Positions 12,530 through 24,300 of a stretch of DNA of 64,000 nucleotides are shown here, in pieces (position 1 is the stretch's first letter; every line of letters starts with the position of its first letter). The translations under genes and the position numbers were made by a program. Below the pieces are notes generated by a model that was not told the origin of the DNA, did not search any database, and worked only from the letters and a program-made list of their open reading frames with translations. This DNA is from Strigops habroptila (Eukaryota > Chordata > Aves > Psittaciformes > Psittacidae): NCBI RefSeq assembly GCF_004027225.2, contig NC_046358.1, forward strand, positions 4,678,720-4,742,719, in the 5' to 3' direction.

Positions 12530-13600
12530 GTGCATCAACCATGTCCGTCTCTTCACAAAACCACAGCATCACTGAGGAGGGAAAGCACCTCTGGAGACCA
12601 TCTTGCCCAAACCCACCCCTGCTCAAAGCGAGGTAAATCAGAGCAGGTTGTTCAGTGCTGTATCCCATCAGGTTTTGGATGGGGACTCCCGACATCCAAG
12701 GATGGGGATTCCCAACAACCTCTCTTGGCAACTTGTTCCAGTGTTTGACAATCCTCACAGTAATTTTTCTTTGTTTTTATCATGTGTTCAAATGGAATTT
12801 CCTTTATTGCAATTTGTGCCCTTGCCTCTTGTCTTGTCACTGAACAACACTGAAAAGAGTCTTCTCCTAGATCAGGTATTTATACATATTGATAAGTTCT
12901 CTCCCAATGTTTCTCTAGACCAGGCTGAACAGACCCAGCTCTCTCAGGCTCTCCTCCTACAGATGCTTCAGTCTTTCAATCATCCTTATGGCCGTTTGCA
13001 GCACTCTCTCCAGAAAGTCCATATCTTTCTTGCACTGAGGAGCCCAAAGGTAGACACAGCACTCCAGATGTGCCCTCACCAGAGCTGAGTAGAGAGAAAG
13101 GATCACCCGCCTTGACCTGCTCGCAATGCTTTTCCTACTGCAGAACAAGACACTGTTGACCTTTGCTGCAAAAGCACATTGCTGGGTCATGTTTAACAGA
13201 ATGCTCTGGTCCTTTCCTAGGAAGCTGCTTTCCAGATGGTCAGTTCCCATCCTGCTCTGGTGCATGGGGTTGTTCTTCTGCAGGTGCAGGACTTTGCACT
13301 TGTCTTTGAATTTCAGGAGTATGCTGTCAGCCCATTTCTCCAGCCTCTCCACATCCCTCTGAATGGCAGCACAACTGCCTGGTGTATCAGTCGCTACCCT
13401 CAGTGTTGCATCATCTGCAAACTTGCTGAGGGCATGCTCTGCCCCATTGTCCAGGTCATTTAAGAAGATGCTGAGGAGTGTGAGCCCCAATACAAGCCCC
13501 AGTCATCACTTAGTGACTGGCTTCCAGCTGAACTTCATTCCCCTGTTTGTACTCTCTGTGCCATCGTTTCAGCCAGTTTTCAGACACTGGTTTTGATAGT
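12530..13600 (-). mobile_element. CR1 LINE, about 1.07 kb fragment with the end of the pol frame
   Basis: In minus orientation this carries the C-terminal part of the CR1 reverse transcriptase and the downstream CR1 sequence. Recognisable parts are the FADD catalytic box, the phrase DVERLEKWAD, NNPMHQ, the SRSRRVILSLYSALVRAHLE stretch and a WAPQ...KKDMDFLERV segment. It is truncated at the 5' end, so the upstream palm motifs and endonuclease are absent. The extreme 3' end lacks a clear octamer run. It lies in the same orientation as SYT13 and beyond its stop codon, so it may be part of a long SYT13 3'UTR. Confidence 0.93.
12957..13490 (-). pseudogene. CR1 reverse-transcriptase C-terminal remnant
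   Basis: An unbroken frame of about 177 codons encodes the end of a CR1 (Jockey-like clade) reverse transcriptase. It starts near NDLD, then FADD (the catalytic aspartate pair), and continues through the thumb region to IERLKHL, where an in-frame stop interrupts what should continue into the YEERL-type tail. There is no natural start codon and no endonuclease or fingers region, so it cannot encode an active enzyme. The frame is a relic of 5' truncation, open by chance or from moderate age. Confidence 0.9.
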
Positions 13601-13770
13601 TTCCCTTTGCCAACAGGATGGCAGCATCTACTAGACTTGTTTGACTAAGCCACCAAAATGGGATGGGTGCTAGATAAAGCCTAGCTTAATATTCTGAATT
13701 GAACAAAGGATCAAGCTGACCCTGCAAATATGAAGCTATCTGAATTTTTCAGTGCTACAAACTGCATGGT

Positions 13771-13776
13771 TTTATT
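13771..13776 (-). terminator. Candidate proximal polyadenylation signal of SYT13 (AATAAA)
   Basis: Canonical AATAAA on the minus strand (TTTATT on plus), about 1.3 kb past the SYT13 stop codon and just before the CR1 insertion. Use would give a 1.3 kb 3'UTR and exclude the CR1. Only transcript data can decide between this and the distal site. Confidence 0.35.
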
Positions 13777-15066
13777 TTCAGATTGCTGAGTGCCTTGTAC
13801 CAATTGAAGTCCCTTTAAGCTGCGCCTACTACTTGAAATGAAGTGGTAGGACAAGCGGTGTGCTTATGGGGTCATAACATCATCACTGCCAATGCCAGAC
13901 TTTCAGTCCGTTGAGACACAAAAGAAAAGGAGAGTAAACAGTAACATTTAAGCTACATCAAGTCTTAAAAGTGCACGCACAAAAAAACGCTTGGAGAGTC
14001 TGTCTGGTCAGTGAATTCCTTCTGTCTGGAAGTGATGAAATACATGGCAGCTCTTAAGGGTTGTCTTCGAGTAATGCTGGTATGAGGACTTGGGTGCAAT
14101 AGTTAACTGTCAAACCAAAACCATCAATCAACTGCTAAGGTATGAAATGGTCTCACTTCTCTTGCCTAGTCTTAAATGTTTCCTGGAATATAATTAGAGT
14201 ATTTGAAACTTTCTAGCTCAGAAGAAGCCCAAACAGAAAATATGGCAGTAAGCAGAAAGATTTGGTCCAAGTTTTTGGAGGTAACTTCTTGTCCATGCTT
14301 AGGGTCTTCCTGGGTGACAGTGTAGAAAGATAGAAGATGTAGGTATTTGTGCTGAAGGATCCTGAAACATTCATATTTTCAGCAGTTTTCTTGATTCCTA
14401 AATATCAAACATTCCAGGAAACAAAAGTACAGGAAGGTATTTGACTTCTTGTTTGGCAGTGTTTGCTTCAAAGGCGACATAGGATGATAGTGTTGACTGT
14501 CTCACTCTCTTCTACCTCTGTTTTTAACCTTACTTCTAGGTAGCCATTTATTGCATGTTGACTTCATTCTCCCTTTCATACTGATACTTTATGTCTGCAG
14601 TGAAAGGTAGTTCTGTGATCTTCATTTCTCACAGTCTTATAAAGCATTATGAAAAACAATGACTGGCCAAACATCTGCCACATGTTTGTGGTTATGGAGC
14701 CAGCACTCATCAAGGGCTTGGGTGACAGAGCCAGATGCCAAGGAGTGTCTCACATTTGCATGATACCTTTGCTCCCCTCTACTTCTCTATAGAAACAGGG
14801 ACCTCACACAAATGGCAGTGGGCAGGCTAAAAGAATTAATTCAAATCATCCAGGCAGCCAAACCCCGGTTTGAGAGAACCACTTAATCAGATGAGACATT
14901 GTCCTTTGAATACATTTTCCAGGCAGTTTCTTGGGCTAGGATGAGGCAGGAAAATCAGAGAAGGTGGTATAAGAAGAATGCTGTGCTGGTCAGCTTTGTG
15001 GAGGGGAAGGTGGAAGGTGAAATGCAGCTTATTCGCCCAGGCTGAGAGGCAGGAATCACAATGAGC

Positions 15067-15371
15067 CTACATGTGGAGCTGGTGCCACATGGCGATCTGT
15101 CTCCTGGGGTTCCTCAGCATTTCTTCCCAGTGGCTCCTCTCCGTGCCTGTGACATGTAAGCCCAGGCTGCACTTGCCAAGCACGTGGCTCTGCCCAGCAC
15201 CAACCTGGCTCAGCATTTCCAGCTCCACACTGGAGGCACGCAGGAGCTCGTGAGGCACCTCGAACATGATCATCTCGTTCCACACAGGGTTGATCTTGTG
15301 CTTTGCGCGTTTAGTCTGCTTCTTCTTCAGCTTCAAGGACTGATGCCTCAGTGTCACCTTGACAGAAACAT
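15067..15371 (-). CDS. SYT13: SYT13 coding exon 6 (terminal)
   Basis: Encodes DVSVKVTL, the lysine-rich strand KLKKKQTKRAKHK, INPVWNEMIMFEVP, and the closing helix and strand HWEEMLRNPRRQIAMWHQLHM followed by TAG. The acceptor is TATACAG. The C2B third calcium loop is VGAG where other synaptotagmins carry aspartates. Confidence 0.96.
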
Positions 15372-18300
15372 CTGTATAGGAAATGGAAAGAGATACCGTG
15401 TTAATGAGCATGCAACAAAATGAATGCAAGAGAATTCTAACTGGTGACATCAGACTGAAAGAACATAAGAAACACTGATCTTGGTTTTGGTTTTCACTTT
15501 TTAGCAATTATTCAAATCTCTTTGGCTTTCTAAGACAAACATTTACTTTTTTTCTGCCAAACAACCACCCTTCCCACTTTTCTTCTAGATTTACATAACA
15601 GCAGAAACAACAGTCTCTGTTTTCTTGCTATTCTACTCACCATTGCCAAGTAGATCTTTCAGCTGCTTGGAATGGAGGTTTTTAGCCTTGATGATCACCA
15701 CCAGCAGGCGGTTCGCTGCTGGCAGGTAGCTGATAGAGAGCAGGACCTCCCCATGGCCTGTAGATGGTTCCTGGAAATGGAGATGCAGGAAGGATAATTG
15801 TATATACAATCATGGCCATAACATGGAATACTAAAGGAATACTATTTAGGAATGCTAAATAATATGAGGTGATGGACTGACCAAGTTGTCTTGCTGTCTT
15901 TGTACAGGGGATATCTTTCCAGTCATCCTGGATGAGAATAAACCTGGCAAAGATGTCTGTCCTCCACACTTCAGTTACAGCTTGCTTTTGTGAGTTATTG
16001 CTTTCTTTTGTCACTGGAAAGTAACTGCTTCCTAACATCCACTTTTAGTGGAATATTTAGTCAGAAGAAGAGGATTTGGGGCTGAACTATATGCAAGTAG
16101 TCAGATACTCATTTTTTGAGAGATTATCTAGCTGCTCTTTATTTACATCCCCTACTTCCATTACTCTTTTCATCAGTCACTCTTCATTTCAGCTGCTTCT
16201 GTGGATTTAGATTAGACTTTAGGCAGAAGTTCTTCCCTGTGAGGGTGCTGAGGCTCTGGTGCAGGGTGTCCAGAGAAGCTGTGGCTGCCCCATCCCTGAC
16301 AGTGCTCGAGGCCAGGTTGGATGGGGCTTGGAGCAAAAAGGGGAAGGTGTCCCTGACCATGACAGGGGGTTGGAACTGGATGATCTTTAAGGTCCCTTGC
16401 AACCCAAACCAGGCTGGGATTCTATGATTCTTTTTCTCAGCAGGCCCTGACCTGCTGTGGACTGTGATCCACACTGCCTAGCAGGAGTGTAGGTCTCCCT
16501 AGCAAAGAGTAGGAGATACCTGGGGCTGTGCCACAGCCAGACCCTGGAGCTGGAGCTCAATCTTCTCTGACACCCTCACTTGGTATGGGAAAAAGCCCAG
16601 CCAGCCCGAAATCCTCCATGAGCTCCACACAGTGCTTTAGTTGCTCTTCCTTCCCAACAGTCCTCTCTCAGGTCTGTGAGCATCTCTCCTTGCTGCTCCT
16701 GTGGGATTTTACTCCAGGGCAAAGGCTCAGAACCATCAAGCCCTGCTTCAGCAGGGCACACTTTTGTTTTTCTTTCCTTTACTTCTCTTTTATTCCTTTC
16801 TTCCCATTAGTGATTGGCCTCTTAGCCTCCTGACCTTTCCTTCCCCCTTGCCCTGGGCAAGCGCTCCCGGAGGGGGAAGCAGAGGGACCGCATCACCCAT
16901 CGCTCTTCCCTGGGAGAACAGTGCCATTTCCTCCTCGGGAGCTGGCTGGGAAGGAAGGAAAGCTGGGAAAGCCCATGCTGGTACATGCAGAACTGCCAGC
17001 CTGTGGCAAGGAGCAAAAGGGGAGCAGTTATTCTCTCAGTGAGTAGGAGCTTGTGACAGAAATCTGCTTTAGTGTGAGGTTAATGACCCAGAAGAGTCCC
17101 AGAAAGCCAATGTCAATTCAATAGACTCCCTTTGGACTCCTTAGCATGATCTACACGCTTTAGGACAGGCAGCCCTTCTCCAGGCCATTTCTGTGCTCTG
17201 CACTATGCTTCTAAGTGAGCCATAAATATTCCAGATTGAGTTTTCACCCGGTTACTCACAACAGGCAGGGGCAGGCCCCTGTGTGCTCCCCGGGAGCTGA
17301 TTGACTCTCCAGAAAAGACGGTTGTCATCGCTGTCTGGTTTGAATGACTGATTTGTCGTGCACAAATCAGGGGGGAGGCCATTAGCAAGGAAGCCTGAAA
17401 TCCAATCCCAAATCAGCCCCAGTAAATCTCTTTTTCATGTGCTCAGGTAGCAACAAAGGGCTCGTGTGCATTTCAGTGGCATAAATCCTGTCCTACATCT
17501 AAGTGGATCTTAAAAAACCCCACAACATAAAACCAAAGCAGAGGCAGATTCAAATAGTTGAATGCCCACTATAAAAGGATAGATGTCTGTGTGTGGATGG
17601 ACAAATACAAATAACACCTCAGTACAAAACCATAATTTAGGCAAGTCATAGACAAATTTTGTTTATTTACTCCCTCTACATCTCACCAGGTCCCACTCTA
17701 TAGCTCTTGGCTAGAATTTGGTTCCCGTAGCTCCAGGCACACATAGATAACATGGAGATTGGAGATAGGGGGTGGCAGGGCTCTGTGAACGTGCGCACAC
17801 ACATGCACGTACACACAAACACACACATTGTACACACATACCACATCTTGTGCTGAGGGCTTTTGAGCTCTTAGTATTCTGATCAAGTTTTTGACCACTC
17901 TGTATCTACATGAACACAAAACCTACAACAGGTTGGTCTCTGCTAGAGTTTTGCATGACAAGACCAAGACAAAGGCAGTTTTCCTTCCTCCTCCTTCTGG
18001 CTTTTGTTTTCTTTAGTTTTCTTTTTCTTATTAATTCCATAACCTGCATTTTGTGCTACAATTCACACAACCACCAGAGCTTCAGTCTTCCTTTCTGTGC
18101 AACAGGATAACAAGCATCAGGGGGTCATCAATGAATTACGTGTGTGCGGTGAAATCACAAAGGGGAAGGTGCTATGCGAGGAGCCACTATCATCGCTGTC
18201 ATTAGCAAGGCAGTGGGAGGGAAGGAAGACAAGATAAGGGTATCAGTCTGCAGGATCTACACTTTGCATTGCTTACAGAACTCACTGAATTCCTGAATAC

Positions 18301-21300
18301 TAATTGCACTACCTGCTTAGCTGCAAGCTCCCCTCTGAGCTCCTTCTCTTGTGTGTGGGAGAATCACTGGGAGGGCAGGGATGAGATTTCTGCCTCTCAT
18401 GGCTTCTCAAGGAAATGTCAGACTTTGTTTAAAGCCCAGAAACTTTGTTCTTGGATGGATGCTGTCAAAAATAGCTCCTCTTTTTTGATCAGCTCCTCCT
18501 CACTCCCTCCCGCTCTGGTTCTCAATGAATGATTCAGGATCTGTATATAAGCTCTCTGTGCAATGGTTGGCTCTCTCAGGTCCCAGATGACGCAAATTCA
18601 GCTTTCACTGCACATCCTCAGCTCAAATTGGGGCACTGCTCAGCAGTGCTGTGAGTGTTAACCTTGTGCTGTCAGCCTGGAGAAGAAATGAACACTGCCC
18701 TGTTTCTGTGCAGCGTTGCGAAGCTGGACCAAGGCAGAATACCCAGTGTGTCAGGACTCCATCGGGTGTATTTGAGTGACAACTGACCATTGCTGTGCAC
18801 AGGCTGTTCCCTGGGCATTGCTTACAAAGCAGATACAGCAGTAGATGAGGGGGAGGCTTCATCTATCTCGGTTTAGGAATTTGAATCATTGGAATAATTT
18901 CTTTTGGACACTTCTTTTTGCAGCAGTGGATTGGGAACTGAGTTCAATTTACAGCTATTAGGCTGCTCATTATTAATATGCAGCTATTTAGCTTGGTTCT
19001 TGAAGTTTATTAAACCTCCCATTTCTTTCTGCTGCCTCTCTCTCTGCCAGAGGATTTATAGAGGCCAGCCCTATTAGCATTCAAGTGGTGATCAGGTAAA
19101 TGAGCATTATAGGAACTCAGACATTCTAACTCTGTACTTGCTGCCTGTGGCCATCCCAGTGGAGAGCCCTCACCCCTGATGGTGACAGGCAATCATTTAT
19201 TTCAGCATGAGTAACAACAACGATGCTGTTGTTTTGCATTGCTCATCCCATACACCAGAGTACAATAGGTACCCACTTGTAGCAATGAACTAGTAGCAAC
19301 AATAACAGCACCCTGCTGCCATGTTGTTAAGTGTATTGCTGCTGCTAAAAGAAGAATCTAGATCATGGCAAGGAAAAGGCTCCTGAGGAGATGTGCAATA
19401 AGTTAATGCACATGAAGCATCCCCTGTACCTACTTCAAGTACTGCTGGAATCCTTCTCTCCATTTTCCCTGTCTGTGAAGCTGGAAGATGTGGGTAAGGA
19501 AGGAAAGGGAGGGTTTGATGTTGAAGACGACCAACACAATGCAATGAGTTGATGTTTTGGCATTTACCAGAACATATAGCACTGGACTGATCCCTGTAAG
19601 GATAAGTTGTCTTCAGTCCAGCATTTCAGTCCCAACAACATATTTCATTCTAGCTTAAGGCTTCCTGAGGTGTTACTACATGCCCTAGTCACATCCAGCT
19701 CTGCTGAGTCTCTCCATCCTGCTCCATAGACACTCACTGGTATTTCAGCTCTTGCAGCCATGGTCCTGCATCACTAATTCACAGAAACCCACATAACTTC
19801 TTCTAAGCACAGGCTTTGAATTAGAGATATCAGTGTCAGGGGTCATGTAATTAAAGGAGGATGTGAGAAAGTTTTGACATATCATAACTGCCGGGAGCTG
19901 TAGATGGAAGGGCTGGTTGATGGACCTGGGATTGCTGTCTGAAATGGTTAGCTGGAGACCAACACAGAGCAGTGCAGAGTGACCTCTGCAGTCACACATC
20001 ACCCCTCAAACCTTGCTCCAAACAAATATAGCCACCCACTGACATGCAGCTCTCTTGGAAGAGGGCTTCTCTTGTCCAAACAACTAATCATTAGAGTTTC
20101 TGGGTCCATACCTTCTCTGGGGTCTTTAGCCTTTCCCACTGGGCCATCCCGAAGGACTGCTCCATGTTAGCAAGGCTCAGTTTGAGTTCCCCCACAATGC
20201 TGTGCCTGGAGAACTTGTCGCAGTTTCTCAGGGTGAGAGTCAATGTCCCCTCTGGCATCTCCTCCTCCGTTAATGGGAATCGCAGGACCTCCTCCCAGAG
20301 GGTGTGAAGCACCTTCTTCTTCAGCTCTGTCTGGGCCTCAGCAGTGCCAGACTTGCTCACCAGTGTGCCCAGTATGTAGCAATGGCATCCAGCATCTTGG
20401 TCTCCACTCATTCTGCCATGCATAGCTGGAAAAGAGTGATTGATTGTAAGAACCTCTCACAAAAGACAGCCCTGAAATATCTGTGGCTAAACTGCTTGCT
20501 TCGTGAGAGCCGTAAAAGAAAATAGCTGCATAGACATTGACCCCTGTTCCTGCTTGCATGGGGCAGACTAAGCACTAAGCCGTGTGCCCATACCGTGGTG
20601 ATTTCGTCATGCTGCGCAATGTCCTTGTCCTTCTGCTGCTGCAGAAGGATGATGTTAGTGTTTGGGAGAGTAATAGCTGAGTTCAAGGAAACATGCTCTG
20701 TTGAAAGATGCAGAGCAGCAATGAGATGGAACAGGGATTGGCAGCTCTCGTTTACTTTTACACAAAGAAAGCCTCTTACAAAGGCTTCAAAAGCAGGATG
20801 GTCAATCACAGACATCAGATGGGAGACATCCCTCTTGGCACACATCCACCCCTGCAGGCCAGTGAGGGATATGTCTAAGGGTTATTACAGGTTGCTTGTA
20901 CAACCTCTGGCAAATGAATCCTTCAGAAGACATCCCACAGCCCCAGAGATCTGTGTCGAGAGACATTCATCCCTAATTTTATACCCCTTTTATGTTGAAA
21001 AGCCTGGAGTGAGAATGGACAGCTCCTCCTGAGCTCCTCCTAGGTCCCATGGTTCATAGAGGTCTCCTGGTTTCTTGGGGGAGAGGAGCTGGGGAGCAGA
21101 GCTGGATCCTGCTGGGTGACAATGGGGCACTCAGGGATGAGAAGGAAGAGAAGGTGCAGTTTCTCCCACACCACACATGCAGTAGAGCCATGGTGGCAGC
21201 CAGTAGTCATAGTGTCCACCCTGGAAGGGAGCTGAGGGCTTGCTGCTGGCAGGCAACCCACAGCAGTAGTTGCCATTTAGCACCCTTTCAATTCTCGCCT

Positions 21301-24300
21301 CAGAGGGTGTGATTTGATGAGGTTTCCACAGAGATCTGCACAGTGCATGAATTATTCAGTCAGCTTATTTTGCTTTCCCAGAGGAACTGATAATGCTCTA
21401 GCCCTGAGCAGAGAAGCTGTTACAGTTGTCAGTTCCCACTTCAGAGAGTGACACAGAGCCTGGCTGCCTGGCCAGGCGCAGCAGAGGGACCTTCCTCAGT
21501 GGACTACAAGATGAGTCTGGTATCTCCAGCTCAGATTTTGACTTGACTTGAGGAAGAGGCAGTAGGGAGTGAGTCAAGTTAAAGAATTAAAGTTATAGAG
21601 AGGAAGGAGATAGCAAGCCCCTTCCCACTGCCCCTAAAGAAAAATAGAGAGAAGAGGTTGCTTTGTACTCTGGGACTGGAGGAGCCCATCCTGCTGCCTG
21701 ACTTCTGCTTCTGAGCTGTGCAAACAATTGTTCTCCACCCCTGGAGACATTCAAGGCCAGGCTGGATGTGGTTCTGGGCAACCTGACCTGGTTGGAGATG
21801 TCCCTGCTCATTGCAACCGGGTTGGACTAGATGAGCTTAGAAGGTCCGTTTCAACCCAAACTATTCTATGATTCCATCCTCACTTCAAGCAGTGTCATCC
21901 CCAAGTATTTCTATTCTGCAAGCACAGAACCAGTAAAATACCTGGGGACATATACTGATTTTAAGGTAGGAGGGGAACTCTCTATAAAATCAACAAGTGT
22001 CTTTTACCCTCCAGATGGAGAATGACCAGTGGAAGACCTCTGCCCCTTACCTTCCAGAAGGGCCACACGCAGCTCGGCTCTTTCTTGATCATACACCAGG
22101 GAGTAGCGCAGCTCGGGGGCCTGGTTACAGCTGGCTGCCCTCTCGGGGTTCAAGTGCTCCGTGACACACACGTCCTTTACTACACCTGCAACTGAAATAA
22201 CCTCTTTAGCAAGCAGGTCTTCACCTTCCAAGGAGGACAAATCCACACTGTCTTGACTCAACTTTTCCAAGTGTCTTACTATTCCTGCACCTTGTGTGCG
22301 CGAATGTCATTTCTGTTCCCTCTTCCTCCATCATTGTATCTCCTTTTTGCTTGGTTTTCTCACCCTTTCAGCTCTTTCTAAAGCACTTGGACAAGCTGTC
22401 TGCTCTCCACCACTTTATGCTCAAAGATGGTTCACACACTTGCTCTTTTACATTGTGCCTAAGTCAAGTTGTCTAAACTATGCTCATTACATGTTATATT
22501 GGTTTATATTGGTTCTAACTTGCATTGGGGAATTAAATATTGTGTTCTTTGGAATGAGAACATGAGTCTGCTTTTCAGCTGCCATGAATTAGTTCAGATC
22601 TCTCTAAATCTTTTTATTTTTCATTTTAACAATACAATCTTCATCATGTAGAAGACATCTATTCCCATAACTCTTGACCAAGTGGAAGATAATGAGCTTC
22701 AGAAGCTGAGGCCAGTCCTCCATGTATGATTTTGAAGTTGAGTACATATTTTACACTGAAACGAATCAAGCTGCAAGACTGAAAGGGAAGCCACAGCTTT
22801 TTTGTCATCAAAAGCTGTTACCTGCAAGGTCAGTTCTGATTCACGCAGAAAATAATAGTGGGACCAGCATATTTCCTCCTAAAAATCTCAGCCAGCCACA
22901 GTCCAGATCAGTTCAATGTGACACCAAAATAAGAATGCAACATTTCTTGCTTTATTTCAGCAAGACTTGAGCTATGAAATCAGGCGTAGCAGGAAGCAAA
23001 CTTGCTTATGTCATTAGCAGTGCAGAGAGGCTCTTACACCAACACACTTACATAAAGCTTTAGCCTACATGCAGCCATCCTCCTTCAGCCTCTCCACCCT
23101 ATAATCTTCTCCCTGACACCTAAGGATGTGGCTCAGACAGCCTCTTCCTCCAATGCAGCTGCTTCCCATGGTTCGTACAAGTCTCAGGGTGGAGGGGAGA
23201 ATGTAGAAATCATCCTCCCAGAAGGACAGAAATATAATCTCAAACAATTCCAAAAACCTAAACTCTTTGAAAAAGCCATGGCAGATGGCACTGTGTCTCT
23301 GGCAAATCATCAGGAAGATTGTATTAATGTGGTAACCATAAGAATCAATTATGGTGTTAAAAGAGAGTTGTGGATGTAAAGATCAGTATGGAAGCAGCCC
23401 AGAAGTGCTGCCAGAAATATATAATTAATACTGCATTTTCTCTAAGGCTCCAGGAATCTTATGTTGCAGGCTTTGGCATACTACCCTTTGGGCTGGCTGG
23501 AAAACAAGAATTCTGTTTGGCAATAGAGTCTGAGGTGTCAGCCTTTGGTTTCAGTGCACATTAAAGCCAAGGCTATCTCACCAAACCAGTGGGAAAAAAA
23601 CCAGCAGAGAGAATAAAGTAGGAGCTTGAATCCCTGCTGCCAATGCCCGTGATAAGGACAGTTGGCATTTGCCCTGGAGGAGGTACTCCGCCTAGTTTTG
23701 GCCAGATATTTCACCCATATTTTGGCAAATGCAGTAAAATTACACTAAATACACGTTTTTCTACAAAATGTCTGCTTCCAGTGAACCAGATTCTTCAATA
23801 CAAAAGATGTTTAGGTAAAACCAATTTAGAACTGGACACAGCTACAGCTTTGTTAACAGCATGTTATGACCTACATGACTACTAACTATTAAACACATGC
23901 ATTGAAGGCAAAACTCACTATGTTCATGATAAGAAAGCAAAAAGCACCCCATGTCTTCATTTTCTCATTTATTTCTCTAACTACAATCATATTATGCTCA
24001 GAAGTATTGCAGATCTACACTCAGGAAAACAATTATTAGTGTGAAGGCCAAACGCTCTTACCGTTTTGAGGGAGAACAAACAACTCTTCATTGACTTGGA
24101 TCTTCATCCTGTTCTCATCCAAAGCTGTATGTTTTCCAGTAGCTGGTTCTTCTGTTGTCTTCAGGGAGTACTGCGTGTAGTTAACAATTTCAGGTGAAGT
24201 TACTATGGGTTTGGGGCCATAAATGTTGGGAAACTTCAGAAGTGCTCGAGGCTGGACTGGCTCTGCAGTTTTCTTAATGTTGAACTGAAAATTAAAACCT

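Larger units (their letters stand above)
9515..15066 (-). other. Probable 3' untranslated region of SYT13 (extent uncertain)
   Basis: This runs from the SYT13 stop codon to the candidate distal polyadenylation signal at 9535. The SYT13 transcript in mammals has a 3'UTR of several kilobases (general knowledge), which fits a long tail here. No other gene is visible between 9,515 and 15,066. It contains the CR1 at 12530-13600 and the inverted repeat at 10888-10933. The true end may instead be near 13,755 (AATAAA at 13771). Confidence 0.4.
15771..20111 (-). other. SYT13 intron 4
   Basis: 4,341 bp with GT-AG ends. It holds a CR1 3' end (about 16205-16433) and an AC-rich low-complexity stretch near 17790-17840. 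I see no coding segment or RNA gene in it. Confidence 0.85.

Noticed and set aside
13126-13596. Plus-strand open frames at 13126-13596
   Set aside because: These are the antisense of the CR1 reverse-transcriptase remnant.
20408-20845. Minus-strand open frame of 145 codons overlapping SYT13 exon 4
   Set aside because: It is in a different frame from exon 4, which has good splice sites and clear SYT13 sequence.
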